Counted from the stretch's first letter, positions 42,754-51,396 are shown. The stretch: DNA of 64,000 nucleotides from Trebonia sp963822615 (GCA_963822615.1 CAWGIM010000018.1:1-64000), one strand, 5' to 3'. The notes: a model not told the origin generated them from the sequence alone. Translations and numbers: made by a program.

Positions 42754-43668
42754 CAGCGCGGACGGGCGGCGCCGCCGCAGCCCGGCGGCGCCGCCCGCGA
42801 GCAGGACGGCGCCTGCCAGCACGGCCGCCAGCCACGGGGTCAGGCTCGCAGCCGCCCGCGGCGCGGTGCCGCCGAACCCGGTCCCCGCACCGCCGCTGGG
42901 CATCGCCGTGACTCCGGCCGCGTCGGTCACGTCGTCAGCCTTGAGCCCGGACGAGCCGTCGAGGACGACGATCGTGTGCACGGTGCCCGAGGTCAGCGTG
43001 AGCGGCATGGTCGCGTGCTGGCCGGCGGCGGTGATCGTCACCGGGTGGCTGCCCGGCGAGACGGCCGTGTACGGGGTGACCGAGCTGAACGCCAGCTGCT
43101 CGCTGGAGCCGGCCGAGCCGTAGCTGACCGTGACCCGATCCTGCTTCAGTGACGCCTGCAGGACCCGGACCAGGGACTTCCCCGGCGGCGTAGCCATCTG
43201 GTCCTTCAGCACCTCGACCCGCAGGCCCGGGTCAGGCCCGAGCGCGGCGACCGTGTAGGCCGTCTTGGCAGTCACCATGAAGCTGGAGACCAGCGCCGGC
43301 TTGCTCGACGCGGGCGCATCGAAGCCCCGCATCGCCACCGTGTACTGCCCGGGGCCGAGTGCCATGTAGGCCGAGACGTCCCCGTAGGCAACATCCTTGA
43401 GCACGGTCGGGTGAACCGGATCGCCGAACGGATACAGGTAGATGTCCATCGCGGGCGCTTCCGGTGACAGGTGAGCCACCCTGACCCAGCCGTCCTGCGC
43501 GCCCAGCGGCGCCGCGGACGCGGCCGCCGGGCCGATGAGGAGGCCGGCCCCGGCCAGGCCCGCCAGCAGCAGCGGGAGGGCGGCCAGCCTGACAACGAAC
43601 CGCAGCAACTTGACTCTCATCCCGGACATCCGATCAATAGCCCCGTCAACAATGAATTCACCGGTCAC
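42724..43668 (-). CDS. exported DUF4397-domain protein with C-terminal membrane anchor
   Basis: About 314 residues from GTG 43668, which overlaps the upstream stop as GTGA; an ATG at 43620 (MRVKLLRFVVRLAALPLLLAG) would begin directly at the signal peptide. The DUF4397 domain (about residues 60-240) starts GWVRVAHLSPEAPAMDIYLYPFG. A Gly-rich linker, one hydrophobic helix (WLAAVLAGAVLLAGGAAGL) and RRRR follow, like a sortase sorting tail but with no LPxTG. It is encoded next to a class F sortase, a recurrent pairing in actinobacteria. Confidence 0.85.
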   Translation of the reverse strand: MTGEFIVDGAIDRMSGMRVKLLRFVVRLAALPLLLAGLAGAGLLIGPAAASAAPLGAQDGWVRVAHLSPEAPAMDIYLYPFGDPVHPTVLKDVAYGDVSAYMALGPGQYTVAMRGFDAPASSKPALVSSFMVTAKTAYTVAALGPDPGLRVEVLKDQMATPPGKSLVRVLQASLKQDRVTVSYGSAGSSEQLAFSSVTPYTAVSPGSHPVTITAAGQHATMPLTLTSGTVHTIVVLDGSSGLKADDVTDAAGVTAMPSGGAGTGFGGTAPRAAASLTPWLAAVLAGAVLLAGGAAGLRRRRPSALLPALARQQP

Positions 43669-44747
43669 GCCCTCGCGTTAGCTGGTTGCCAGTCGGCGCT
43701 GAGGACCGGCGTGAGCAATCCGAGCGGCCCCGGCGAGGCGAACTGAATGACCAGCTCGTCCTGCCCGGGGCCCGACTTGACCAGGCCCGAGCGCATCGGC
43801 CGGTAGGCGCCTTGCTGCGCGCTCACCATGGCCAGCGCGGTCCCCAGGCTGCCACCCGGGTTCCCGCCGCCACTGCCCAGGGTCACCTCCCGGAAGAGCG
43901 GCGCGACCCCGGGGGAGGCGTCGCCAAATGCGACCACTCGCAGCTTGACCTGTGACGACAGGGCCGCCAGGGTCGCCAGCAGCCGGGTGTCCACAGCGCC
44001 CGCCCGCAACTGCGCGGCGTCGGCGGGGCTGAACACGAGGCGGGAGTTGCGCGAGAGCTGGGCACCCGCGCTCTCGCGGGCCGACCGGTCGGCCCGCAGG
44101 GCCGACTGGTACGCCGCCGGGCCCCCCGGCGCTGCCGCCCGGACCTCGACCCGGGCGGCGCCCGATCCGAAGCTCGCGATCAGCGCGGGGGCGTATTCCT
44201 CGACCTTGTCCGCCTGCCCCTGGCCGGCCGCCGAGTCCGTCGCGATGACGTCCGCCCTGGACAGGCCCGCCATCCCCGGGGCCAGCGTCACCAGCCGGCT
44301 GGCGTTAAGTCCCTGCGCCTGCAGGGCGCTGCACATCACCGGGGAGCAGCCGATCACCGCGCCGTCACTGACCTGGCTAGCGATCCAGCTAGCGGCCGCC
44401 GCCTGGGCGGGCGCGGGTGGCCGCGGCGACGCCACCCCGGTCGACGAGGGCAGCGACGGGGAAGGCGCGGGCCGCTCGGCCGCCTTGGCGGGCGCGGCCG
44501 CTGAGGACGCGGCTGGCGAGAAGGTACCGGCGAAGTACAAGGCAACTAGCGCAACCACTGCCGCGACCACGCCTGCCGCCACCAGCACGCGGGCCGGGCC
44601 GGCCCGGCGCAGCCGCCGCGAGCCCCACAGCTCCACCGTGGTGAGCAGGACGCGCCCCCAGGAAGGTTCACGGGAAACGCCTCGTGCGGAGGCCCGGCCC
44701 GGCGCCTGCTTGCGCTGGGCCGCGGGCGCGGCGTCATTCCGCTGCAC
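43665..44747 (-). CDS. single-pass membrane protein of the DUF4397/sortase locus
   Basis: A 360-residue protein from GTG 44747, with AAGGGGG upstream. A basic cytoplasmic N-terminus (about 55 residues) is followed by one helix (VLVAAGVVAAVVALVALYFAG), a Pro/Ser/Ala linker and an extracytoplasmic domain of about 260 residues. The domain contains GCSPVMCSALQAQGL with two Cys, and VKLRVVAFGDASPG. It resembles nothing I can name. It is translationally coupled to the DUF4397 gene and divergent from the sortase. Confidence 0.7.
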   Translation of the reverse strand: MQRNDAAPAAQRKQAPGRASARGVSREPSWGRVLLTTVELWGSRRLRRAGPARVLVAAGVVAAVVALVALYFAGTFSPAASSAAAPAKAAERPAPSPSLPSSTGVASPRPPAPAQAAAASWIASQVSDGAVIGCSPVMCSALQAQGLNASRLVTLAPGMAGLSRADVIATDSAAGQGQADKVEEYAPALIASFGSGAARVEVRAAAPGGPAAYQSALRADRSARESAGAQLSRNSRLVFSPADAAQLRAGAVDTRLLATLAALSSQVKLRVVAFGDASPGVAPLFREVTLGSGGGNPGGSLGTALAMVSAQQGAYRPMRSGLVKSGPGQDELVIQFASPGPLGLLTPVLSADWQPANARA

Positions 44748-44831
44748 ACCCCCACCCCCTTGGCCTCTGGCACGACATTGGCCGTCAGACGCTAGCCAAC
44801 CACGCAAATAGCAACGAAACAGTTTGTATCG

Positions 44832-45689
44832 ATGAATGTCGGAGAATGGCGGGCCGCGGACGTGGTTGGCTGTCTTATGGCCCCGCCACCGCGTACGCCG
44901 CCCGAGCCTTCCTGGCCGACGGTCATCGCGACCACGCTGCGGCTCTGGCTGGAGCGTCACCCGGTACGCGCCGGCCGCTGGGCGGTCCACCTCGCACCGC
45001 TGCTCGCCCTGGCCCGGGCGGCCGAGCGCCGTGGCTTCGACCGTGACGGCGGCGGGCATGACACGGCCCGGCCGCGGAGCCGCCTCGCGGTCGCGGCAAT
45101 CGCCGCGGGCGCGCTCCTGCTGGCGGGCGGCGTCGCCGGGCTGTTGCTGGCCCGCCCCGCGGCCACTCCCCCGCCGGGCGCCGCCGACGTCATCCCGGCC
45201 CCGGTAGGGCCGGTCGCAGGCATCGTCAGGGCGAACGACGCCACCGTCCCGCCGCCGGTCACGCTCACCATCCCGGACATCGGCGTGCAGACCAGCCTGG
45301 TCCACCTGGGCCTGACCGCGGCCGGCGCGCTTGCGGTGCCGAAGTCGACCGCGGTGGCCGGCTGGTACACCGGCGGCCCGCGGCCCGGCGCGATCGGGCC
45401 GGCCGTCATCGCCGGGCACATCGACTCCCGCGTCGGCCCCGGCATCTTCTTCCGCCTGGCGTCACTGCGGCCGGGCGATCGCGTCTACGTGCGCCGGTCG
45501 GACGGGACGCTGGTGGTCTTCCTGGTCCGGTCCGTCCAGACCTACGTGAAGGACCACTTCCCCACGCTCGCCGTGTACGGGCCGACCCCCGACGCTGAGC
45601 TGCGCCTCATCACCTGCGGCGGCACCTTCGACCCGCAGCTCAAGTCCTACCTCAGCAACACCGTCGTCTACGCGACCCAGGACAGCTAG
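44832..45689 (+). CDS. class F sortase
   Basis: A 285-residue protein from ATG 44832, or from ATG 44877, neither with a clear ribosome site. One membrane helix (about 85-107) is followed by the sortase domain (about 140-283). AVIAGHIDSRVGPGIFFRL gives catalytic H196 and LRLITCGGTFD gives C262. The catalytic Arg that normally follows is not obvious; the segment reads FDPQLKSYLSN. Class F sortases of actinobacteria join surface proteins to the wall or to pili; the adjacent DUF4397 protein is the natural candidate client. Confidence 0.85.
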   Translation: MNVGEWRAADVVGCLMAPPPRTPPEPSWPTVIATTLRLWLERHPVRAGRWAVHLAPLLALARAAERRGFDRDGGGHDTARPRSRLAVAAIAAGALLLAGGVAGLLLARPAATPPPGAADVIPAPVGPVAGIVRANDATVPPPVTLTIPDIGVQTSLVHLGLTAAGALAVPKSTAVAGWYTGGPRPGAIGPAVIAGHIDSRVGPGIFFRLASLRPGDRVYVRRSDGTLVVFLVRSVQTYVKDHFPTLAVYGPTPDAELRLITCGGTFDPQLKSYLSNTVVYATQDS

Positions 45690-45722
45690 CGGCGCCGTCA
45701 TCCGGCCGGCTGCGTGCCCGGC

Positions 45723-45914
45723 CTAGTGCGCTGCCCGCCGGAAGACGCGATAGCCCAGTACCGCGTTCGCCACCGCGCCCGCGAGCGTCAGCAAGGCCCA
45801 GCCCCAGTAGCCATAGCCCAGCAGCACGCCGGTCAGGGCGAGCAGCCAGACCGTGACCGCCAGCCGGATCAGTATGACCGTGCGCGGGTGCCTGAAGTCG
45901 AATCCCGTTGCCAT
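45723..45914 (-). CDS. small two-helix membrane protein (paralog A)
   Basis: A 63-residue protein, MATGFDFRHPRTVILIRLAVTVWLLALTGVLLGYGYWGWALLTLAGAVANAVLGYRVFRR, with two membrane helices and a GGGAGAT ribosome site. The motif GYGYWGWALLTLA is shared with the 96-residue protein at 51508-51798. Function is unknown. Confidence 0.65.
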   Translation of the reverse strand: MATGFDFRHPRTVILIRLAVTVWLLALTGVLLGYGYWGWALLTLAGAVANAVLGYRVFRRAAH

Positions 45915-46054
45915 GATGATCTCCCTTGATCAACGGGCGGTGAGCGTGTCCATCCCCCACCATCTCTACCCAGTCTCCGGCCAACGGGTGTGCCTGGCTA
46001 GTGAGCGTGCCTGACGACAACCCGGTGGCGGGCCGCCGTCGATCCCGCTGACCG

Positions 46055-46552
46055 CTAGAAGCGGACCAGGTTGGTGGTCGGATCGTTGACCGCGACGTGG
46101 GCGTGCGCGGTCGTGTGGTGCGCGCCGTGCCCGTACCCGGGGTAGCTGCCCGTGGTGGAGCCGTACCAGGACTGGGTGAGCGTGATGCTGATCTTGGTGT
46201 ACTTGTAGTTGCTGCCGGTGAGCAAGATGTCAACGGGGCCGTTCCGGTAGCTGCCCATCCGGCCCCAGTCGTACTTGCCGATGCCGCAGACCTGGTCCTG
46301 GCCGACCTTGGTCCAGTGCACCGCGTACACCACGCCGTCCCCCAGCGGCAGGTAGCCGAACCGGCCGGTCACCGGGTCGGCGTTCTGCAGCTTGTACTCC
46401 TTGACCTGGTCGTTGACGTTTCGCTCGACCACGACCGCCTTGGACGGCGTGCCCGGCGGGACCGTCGCGGCCTGCGACACCCCGGCTCCGGTTCCCAGCA
46501 GGGCGACGCTGGCGGCGGCCGCCGCGGCGACCCTCCGCATGTGTAGGTTCAT
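46055..46552 (-). CDS. secreted hypothetical protein
   Basis: About 165 residues from ATG 46552; an ATG at 46540 is also possible. A signal peptide (MRRVAAAAAASVALLGTGAGVSQA) precedes a beta-rich domain with one Cys (QVCGIGKYDWGRMG), an SYPGYGHGAHHTTAHAHVAV His-rich stretch and a short tail. It probably binds something extracellular or metal-like through the His cluster, but the family is unknown. Confidence 0.65.
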   Translation of the reverse strand: MNLHMRRVAAAAAASVALLGTGAGVSQAATVPPGTPSKAVVVERNVNDQVKEYKLQNADPVTGRFGYLPLGDGVVYAVHWTKVGQDQVCGIGKYDWGRMGSYRNGPVDILLTGSNYKYTKISITLTQSWYGSTTGSYPGYGHGAHHTTAHAHVAVNDPTTNLVRF

Positions 46553-46624
46553 GAGGCATATCGAAGCGCTGAAACCCTCAGTATTCAATGCGCCACGCAG
46601 CGTATTAGTGCGGCACCCGAGCGG

Positions 46625-47179
46625 CTAGGTCCCGGCGGGCGCGTAGGCCAGCGCAAGCAGCCCGGACGAGAAGGCCTTGCTGGAGAGCAGCCGGAGCCTG
46701 GTGAAGTCGGTGAACAGGGCCACGCCCTTCCCCGCGACGGCGGGCACCACCAGAAAGCTGTACTCATCGACCAGGCCGAGCTGAATCAGCGACCGGGCGA
46801 ACGAGGTGCCGCCGTGGGCGAGGATGTCGCCGCCGGGCTCCGCCTTGAGCTTGGCGACCTCAGCTTCGGTGTCGCCCGCCGCGATCGTGGTCTTCGGCCA
46901 GGACGCCTCGCGCAGCGTCCGGGAGAACACCACCTTGGGGATGTCGTTCATGGGAGCGGCGTTGACGTGCGTGCTTGACGGCCAGTACTCGGCGAACGCG
47001 AGGTAGGTAACCCGGCCCATGATGTGCGTGCCGACCTGCCGCAGCCGGGCGAGGCCGTACTCTTCCTGCTCGCCGTCTTCGCCCTCGTCAAGCTGCATGA
47101 AGTAGTCGAAAAGCTCGGTTCCCGGGTCACAGCTATACCCGTCGAGCGAGATAAAGGCCGAAAGTACTAGCTTCCGCAT
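46625..47179 (-). CDS. dihydrofolate reductase-like (RibD C-terminal) protein A
   Basis: A 184-residue protein with the RibD C-terminal/DHFR fold. MRKLVLSAFISLDGYSCDPG is the N-terminal strand, HIMGRVTYLAFAEYWPS the active-site helix, and GGDILAHGGTSFARSLIQLGLVDEYSFLVVPAVAGKGVALF the NADPH-binding region. Reductase activity on an unknown substrate is inferred. A second member of the family lies at 48716-49282. Confidence 0.85.
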   Translation of the reverse strand: MRKLVLSAFISLDGYSCDPGTELFDYFMQLDEGEDGEQEEYGLARLRQVGTHIMGRVTYLAFAEYWPSSTHVNAAPMNDIPKVVFSRTLREASWPKTTIAAGDTEAEVAKLKAEPGGDILAHGGTSFARSLIQLGLVDEYSFLVVPAVAGKGVALFTDFTRLRLLSSKAFSSGLLALAYAPAGT

Positions 47180-47332
47180 TCACTGCCTCCTGGTCGGCGC
47201 CAACTGCGAACTAGGACGGCGCGGCGGGCCGGATTTCATCGGGCCGGGCGACGGTGACCACTGTCCGGCCGCCGGGTTCGGTGCCATCCTTGAGTGAAGA
47301 GGTGACCGGGCAATGGCAGCGCTGGAGGTTCG

Positions 47333-47824
47333 TTGATTACTATCTTCCCGCTGTTTGAGTGGGTGCTGGGCGCCGACCAGCCGAACACCTCGCTTAAGAG
47401 CCGGATGGCCCAGGCGATCCCGCTGTACCGGGGGGCGCTCGCCGACTGCGAGCGGGTGCGGGGCGCCGACCACCCGAGCACCCTCCGGGCCCGGAACAAC
47501 CTGGCGATGGCCTACCGCGCCGCGGGTCGAACAGCCGAGGCGATCCCGTTGCTTGCACAGACGCTTGAGGACTCCGAACGGGTGCGTGGCGCTAACCACC
47601 CAGACACGCGCACGACGCGGAACAACCTCACGCTGGCCTACCGGGCCGCGGGTCGGACGACCGAGGCGATCCCGTTGCTTGAGCAGACGCTGGCCGACTG
47701 CGAGCGGAGGCTGGGCGCCGGCCACCCCGACACCCGCGCGGCCCGCGACGACCTGGCCGCTTTGACCGGCAAGCCGAAAGGCACCGGCGGGCACGGTCCG
47801 CACTCTGACCTGGGGAAACTCTAA
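47333..47824 (+). pseudogene. tetratricopeptide-repeat gene remnant
   Basis: The frame from TTG 47333 encodes about three 42-residue TPR units of the NB-ARC/kinesin-light-chain type (GRTxEAIPLLxQTLxDxERxxGAxHPDTRxxRNNLxxAYRAA). The first unit is broken: PLFEWVLGADQPNTSLKSRMAQAIPLYRG joins two repeat parts with the middle missing. Full proteins of this type carry an N-terminal NTPase or effector domain that is absent here. I read it as a 3' remnant, though a small TPR protein could still be made. Confidence 0.5.
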
Positions 47825-47827
47825 TCA

Positions 47828-47885
47828 GTTAAGCAGACGCTTGACTATTAGCGCGCGGATCCGCATAGTTAAGCATGTGCTTGAC
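47828..47885. promoter_or_regulatory. twin operators and promoter of the ArsR-AHSA1 operon
   Basis: Two near-identical dyads, GTTAAGCAGACGCTTGAC (47828-47845) and GTTAAGCATGTGCTTGAC (47868-47885), are 40 bp apart. The second covers the GTG start of the ArsR-type gene and the first covers a TTGACT -35-like box. They are the obvious autoregulatory binding sites of the ArsR protein encoded next to them. Confidence 0.6.
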
Positions 47886-48224
47886 CAAACGACCGACCTC
47901 GATCGCATGTTCCACGCGCTGGCAGATGGCAGCAGGCGCTCGATGGTCGAGCGCCTGTGCTCGGGTCCCGCCTCCGTGGGGGACCTGGCACGCCCCCTCG
48001 ACATCTCGCTAGCGGCGGTGCTCCAGCACGTTCAAGTGCTCGAAGCGTGCGGCGTGGTGACGACCGAGAAGGTCGGCCGGACGCGCATGTGCCGGATTGA
48101 ACGGGCGGCGATGACCGCCGTCGAGCAGTGGATCGTCGACCGGCGCCGGAGCTGGGAAACCCGGCTCGACCGACTCGGCGATCTGCTGGGCGAAGAAGCC
48201 GCTAACCAGGAGGAGAACCCGTGA
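47877..48224 (+). CDS. ArsR-family transcriptional repressor
   Basis: About 115 residues from GTG 47877 (VLDQTTDLDRMFHALADGSRRSMVERLCSGPASVGDLARPLDISLAAVLQHVQVLEACGVVTTEKVGR). This is a winged helix of the ArsR type that pairs with AHSA1/SRPBCC proteins, and no metal-binding cysteine pair is evident. Its stop overlaps the next start by 4 bp (GTGA). The two dyads at its own start are the likely operators. Confidence 0.88.
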   Translation: MLDQTTDLDRMFHALADGSRRSMVERLCSGPASVGDLARPLDISLAAVLQHVQVLEACGVVTTEKVGRTRMCRIERAAMTAVEQWIVDRRRSWETRLDRLGDLLGEEAANQEENP

Positions 48225-48688
48225 CCCCGTCCACCGTCACCCACGACACCTTCGTGATCGAGCGCACCTACGATGCCCCGGTCGCCACGGTCTTCCGTGC
48301 CTGGGCAGACCCCAAGCGCAAGGCCCGCTGGTTCGCCGGCTCGGCCGACGCACTCGCCGCGGGCTACGAGCTCGACTTCCGGGTGGGCGGACGAGAGGTA
48401 AACCGCGGCGGCCCGCCTGGCGGCCCGGTCTACACCTACGACGCCGAGTTCCGCGACATCGTCGCGGAACAGCGGATCGTCTGGACGACCGAGATGCTGG
48501 CCGACGGCACCCGCATTTCAGTGACCGTCGCGACGGTGGAGTTCCACCGGTCGGGCGAGTCGACCCGACTCGTGCTGACCGAGCAGGGAGCGTACCTCGA
48601 CGGCCACGAGACGCCGGCTCAGCGCGAGCACGGGACCCGGCTGCTGCTCGACTCCCTTGCCGCGGCCCTCGCGGCCGGCGAGATCTGA
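48221..48688 (+). CDS. AHSA1/SRPBCC-domain protein
   Basis: A 155-residue START-like helix-grip protein. FVIERTYDAPVATVFRAWADPKRKARWFAG and GTRLLLDSLAAAL fit the Aha1-type SRPBCC family often encoded after an ArsR repressor. It binds an unknown hydrophobic ligand. Translationally coupled to the regulator and followed 27 bp later by a RibD-like reductase, it is the middle gene of a three-gene operon. Confidence 0.88.
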   Translation: MTPSTVTHDTFVIERTYDAPVATVFRAWADPKRKARWFAGSADALAAGYELDFRVGGREVNRGGPPGGPVYTYDAEFRDIVAEQRIVWTTEMLADGTRISVTVATVEFHRSGESTRLVLTEQGAYLDGHETPAQREHGTRLLLDSLAAALAAGEI

Positions 48689-48715
48689 CCGAGGCACCCG
48701 CGAGGAGGGCCACTG

Positions 48716-49282
48716 ATGCGAACGGTAGCGTCATTCATTTTCACCAGCCTCGACGGCTTCTACGAAGGCCCGGACGGGGAGATCGACTGGCCCGTGATCG
48801 ACGCGGAGTTCAGCAAGTTCGCCGCTGACCAGCTCGACGAGTTCGACGCGATCGGCTTCGGACGCGCCACCTACGACCACATGGCCGCCTACTGGCCGAC
48901 CGAGCAGGCCGAGGTGAACGACCCGGCCATCACCTCGAGAATGAACGAGAAGACGAAGTACGTCTTCTCCCGGTCGGCCACCCGCGCGAGATGGCCAGGA
49001 TCCGTCGTCGTGCACGGTGAGGCGACCGAACTCCTGCCGACGCTCGAGGCTGGATCAGGCAACGACCTGCTTATCCTCGGCAGTGCCGAGCTGACCGCTG
49101 AGCTCGCCCAGGCCGGGCTGCTCGACGAGCTGCGCATCATGATCTGCCCGGTCCTGCTGGGCCAGGGCCGCTCCCTCTTCGAGCGCCTGCGCGGCCGCGT
49201 GCCGCTAACGCTCCTTGGCGTCCGGCAGCTCGGGTCCGGCAACCTCGTGCTCACCTACCGGCCGCTGCCGCCTGGGAATTAG
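48716..49282 (+). CDS. dihydrofolate reductase-like (RibD C-terminal) protein B
   Basis: A 188-residue protein: MRTVASFIFTSLDGFYEGPDGEIDW, AIGFGRATYDHMAAYWPTEQA, NDLLILGSAELTAELAQAGLLDELRIMICPVLLGQGRSLFE. It has the same RibD-C/DHFR family fold as the gene at 46625. It closes the ArsR-AHSA1 operon, and its stop overlaps the convergent sulfotransferase stop by 4 bp. Confidence 0.87.
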   Translation: MRTVASFIFTSLDGFYEGPDGEIDWPVIDAEFSKFAADQLDEFDAIGFGRATYDHMAAYWPTEQAEVNDPAITSRMNEKTKYVFSRSATRARWPGSVVVHGEATELLPTLEAGSGNDLLILGSAELTAELAQAGLLDELRIMICPVLLGQGRSLFERLRGRVPLTLLGVRQLGSGNLVLTYRPLPPGN

Positions 49283-50049
49283 CCTCCGCTTCCGTCTGCG
49301 CAGGCTGGGCAGCCGCCGGTCTCGTCCCGCCATTGCGCGACGAACTGCTCGGTCGCGTTATCAGCTTGCCGGCTCAGCCCGGGCACCACCGGCACGTCGG
49401 CATCGGCAAGCCCTACGCCGACGAAGTCAGCAACGCGCCGCACGCTCCGGGGAAGCCCCGTCGTGACGTCGTCGTAGTGCAACGTCAGGTAGTCCACGTT
49501 GATGCTGTTGAGCAGATGGGGCCAGCCAGTCTCGCCCGCGTGCATCCGCGCGTGCAGCAGCGTCACTCGCCAGAGGTCCAGGGCAGCCGGGGGCGGCGGC
49601 GCCTTTTCTCCCGGAGACAGGCGCCAGGTACCTGACACCTCCGCGCGCCACAGCGAAACGGCCGCGCGCAGGCAGTTGCGCCGGAGGAAGACGGCCCTGA
49701 GGTCGTTCGGAAACGTTCGCCGGAACCGTTGATGCCCGGGAAGGCGGGCCAGCTGCGGGATTTGCGCTGTCCGGCGGATGAGATCTTCCGCGTGCGCCCA
49801 GAACACCTTGGCGGCGAACACCCCATTCGGAGTAGTGCCGTGCTTGAGCGCTGCCCGGAGGTATTCGGCGTAGTTAGCCTTGTCCGGGGCTGGCAGGCCG
49901 AAGCGCGACGCCCACTCCTTTTCCTGCCACCGCCAGAAGTACTCCTCGGGACGACCCATGCATCCGGTCTGCGTGAGCGCGCGGGCAAGAACGGTGCTGC
50001 CCGTCCTCGGGTTTCCGACGATCAGGTACGCGCGCCGAGGCTCCGTCAC
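49279..50049 (-). CDS. Stf0-type sulfotransferase
   Basis: About 256 residues from GTG 50049 (VTEPRRAYLIVGNPRTGSTVLARALTQTGCMGRPEEYF). NPRTGSTVLARAL is the PAPS 5'-phosphosulfate loop. The continuation with PEEYFWRW matches the Stf0 trehalose 2-sulfotransferase family, and FLRRNCLRAAVSLWRA is the PAPS 3'-phosphate region. The acceptor may be a sugar. An ATG at 50079 would add ten residues. Confidence 0.85.
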   Translation of the reverse strand: MTEPRRAYLIVGNPRTGSTVLARALTQTGCMGRPEEYFWRWQEKEWASRFGLPAPDKANYAEYLRAALKHGTTPNGVFAAKVFWAHAEDLIRRTAQIPQLARLPGHQRFRRTFPNDLRAVFLRRNCLRAAVSLWRAEVSGTWRLSPGEKAPPPPAALDLWRVTLLHARMHAGETGWPHLLNSINVDYLTLHYDDVTTGLPRSVRRVADFVGVGLADADVPVVPGLSRQADNATEQFVAQWRDETGGCPACADGSGG

Positions 50050-50144
50050 GCCCCAAACGCTACCTGGCCGACCGAGCACGGGCCGGGGAGCGCAGCGGGC
50101 AAAACCAGGAGACTAACCTCAGGCGGCCTTGCTACTTTTCGCTG

Positions 50145-50617
50145 GTGGACGATGACGCCTTCCCCCGCTACGTGGCCGACCGTCTGGGCGAGCTGCCCGG
50201 AGTTACCGCGGTCACCCTGGGCGGGTCACGCGCGGCGGGCACGCAGCGGCCGGACAGCGACTGGGACTTCTGCCCACGCCTGAGTACCCCCGCGCCCTGC
50301 GCGAGCGGGCCCCGAAAGTCTGGTGGGGCAAGGCCGAGCGGACCTTCGACTACGCGCGGAAATCTCACGCGCTGCACGGCCGCCATGCCCAGACGGCCGG
50401 CCTCACCGCCCAGGCCGCCTGCTACGCGGCGCACGCCGTCCTGGCCGCCCGCGGCCAGTGGGTCACCAACGAGAAAATCCTGCTCACCCGCGCCGGGCTG
50501 CGGGAGGTAGACGAACTCTTCGCGGCCGGCCGATCGGCTCCCGAGGCACTGCTCGACCTAGTGGACCGGACTCGCGACCTTTGCTCAGCAGCCCTGCGGG
50601 AGGCCATCGGGAGCTAG
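50145..50617 (+). pseudogene. nucleotidyltransferase gene broken by an internal deletion
   Basis: From GTG 50145 the frame reads VDDDAFPRYVADRL...VTLGGSRAAGTQRPDSDWDF, an intact nucleotidyltransferase GS-x-D-x-D start. After DWDF the family sequence is missing. A different frame then resumes with PEYPRALRERAPKVWWGKAERTFDYARKSHALHGRHAQTAG and continues to TAG 50615-50617. Roughly 270 bp of the middle appear deleted, with a frame change at about 50275. The 3' end overlaps the convergent GNAT gene. Confidence 0.75.
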
Positions 50618-51097
50618 CTGCTTCGCGAACCAGTGCTCGGCCAGCGGATCATCGCCGTAAGGCGGAATCTTCTGGTAGCCGTGCTTACCGTAAAGGGCAC
50701 GCGCCTCGACCAGATCGCTGCGCGTATTGAGGCGGATTAGCGACGCACCGTCCTTGCGAGCGTATTGTTCGGCCGCCGCGAGGAGGAGGCCTGCGACGCC
50801 TGCCCCGCGCGCTTCCGGCCGGACGAACATGCGGGTCAGCTCCCTGGTTTGCGCATCGAGCCAGCGCAGCCCCACGCAACCGAGCGGACGTAGCGCATCA
50901 CCGCCGGCCCGCTGGGCGAGCAGGAGGACACCGGACGGCTCGACAAGATCGTCGCTGCCGTGACCGGAGCCAAGGTGCTGGCTGATTTCGGCGTCGTCGG
51001 CGGGCCGGCCGTAGTAGCGGCTGATCATCTCGCCCAGGTAGTCACGCAAGATCTCCGCTGCCGCAGGAAGATCCGGGGCAGCGGCCTCAATGGTCAC
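50585..51097 (-). CDS. GNAT-family N-acetyltransferase
   Basis: About 170 residues from GTG 51097 (VTIEAAAPDLPAAAEILRDYLGEMISRYYGRPADDAEI). The acetyl-CoA motif LTRMFVRPEARGAGVAGLLLAAAEQYARKDGASLIRLNT (R-x-x-G-x-G/A type) is clear, and ARALYGKHGYQKI is motif B. The substrate is unknown. Its 3' end overlaps the broken nucleotidyltransferase gene by 33 bp. Confidence 0.85.
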   Translation of the reverse strand: MTIEAAAPDLPAAAEILRDYLGEMISRYYGRPADDAEISQHLGSGHGSDDLVEPSGVLLLAQRAGGDALRPLGCVGLRWLDAQTRELTRMFVRPEARGAGVAGLLLAAAEQYARKDGASLIRLNTRSDLVEARALYGKHGYQKIPPYGDDPLAEHWFAKQLAPDGLPQGC

Positions 51098-51228
51098 TGG
51101 TGCGAATCGCCTCGAGCCCACTCACTGGATTCTGCCAGTTGCCCAGTGATTACTTCCCCGGGCGCTCAGGCTACGGTGCCACAGAAGTATTGAGGATTAT
51201 TCGGCTTTTCGAGTCACTGCAATCCAGC

Positions 51229-51396
51229 TCAGGCAGCCTTCTGCGGCCAGAACTTTGGCGGATCCGTTGCCGGGTTGCGGACCCCATAGCGATGATCACG
51301 TCCGGGATCGAGGCCTTTCAGGGTCACCAGCCGCTGCCCATCGGCAGTTGCCAGTTCCTGCAGCACCGATGGAAGTGCGGCACAGACTGCCGCCAT
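51229..51396 (-). CDS. possible small protein or gene fragment
   Basis: A minus-strand frame without stops runs from about 51476 to TGA 51229-51231. It reads GLTGLGLAMAAVCAALPSVLQELATADGQRLVTLKGLDPGRDHRYGVRNPATDPPKFWPQKAA at its end. The only ordinary start is ATG 51396, giving 55 residues. The composition looks protein-like, so it may be the tail of a lost gene or a small protein. The rest of 51098-51507 shows nothing else. Confidence 0.3.
   Translation of the reverse strand: MAAVCAALPSVLQELATADGQRLVTLKGLDPGRDHRYGVRNPATDPPKFWPQKAA

Noticed and set aside
47180..47803. Minus-strand frame of 207 codons over the TPR remnant
   Set aside because: It only mirrors the TPR repeats; the plus strand has the recognisable repeat sequence.
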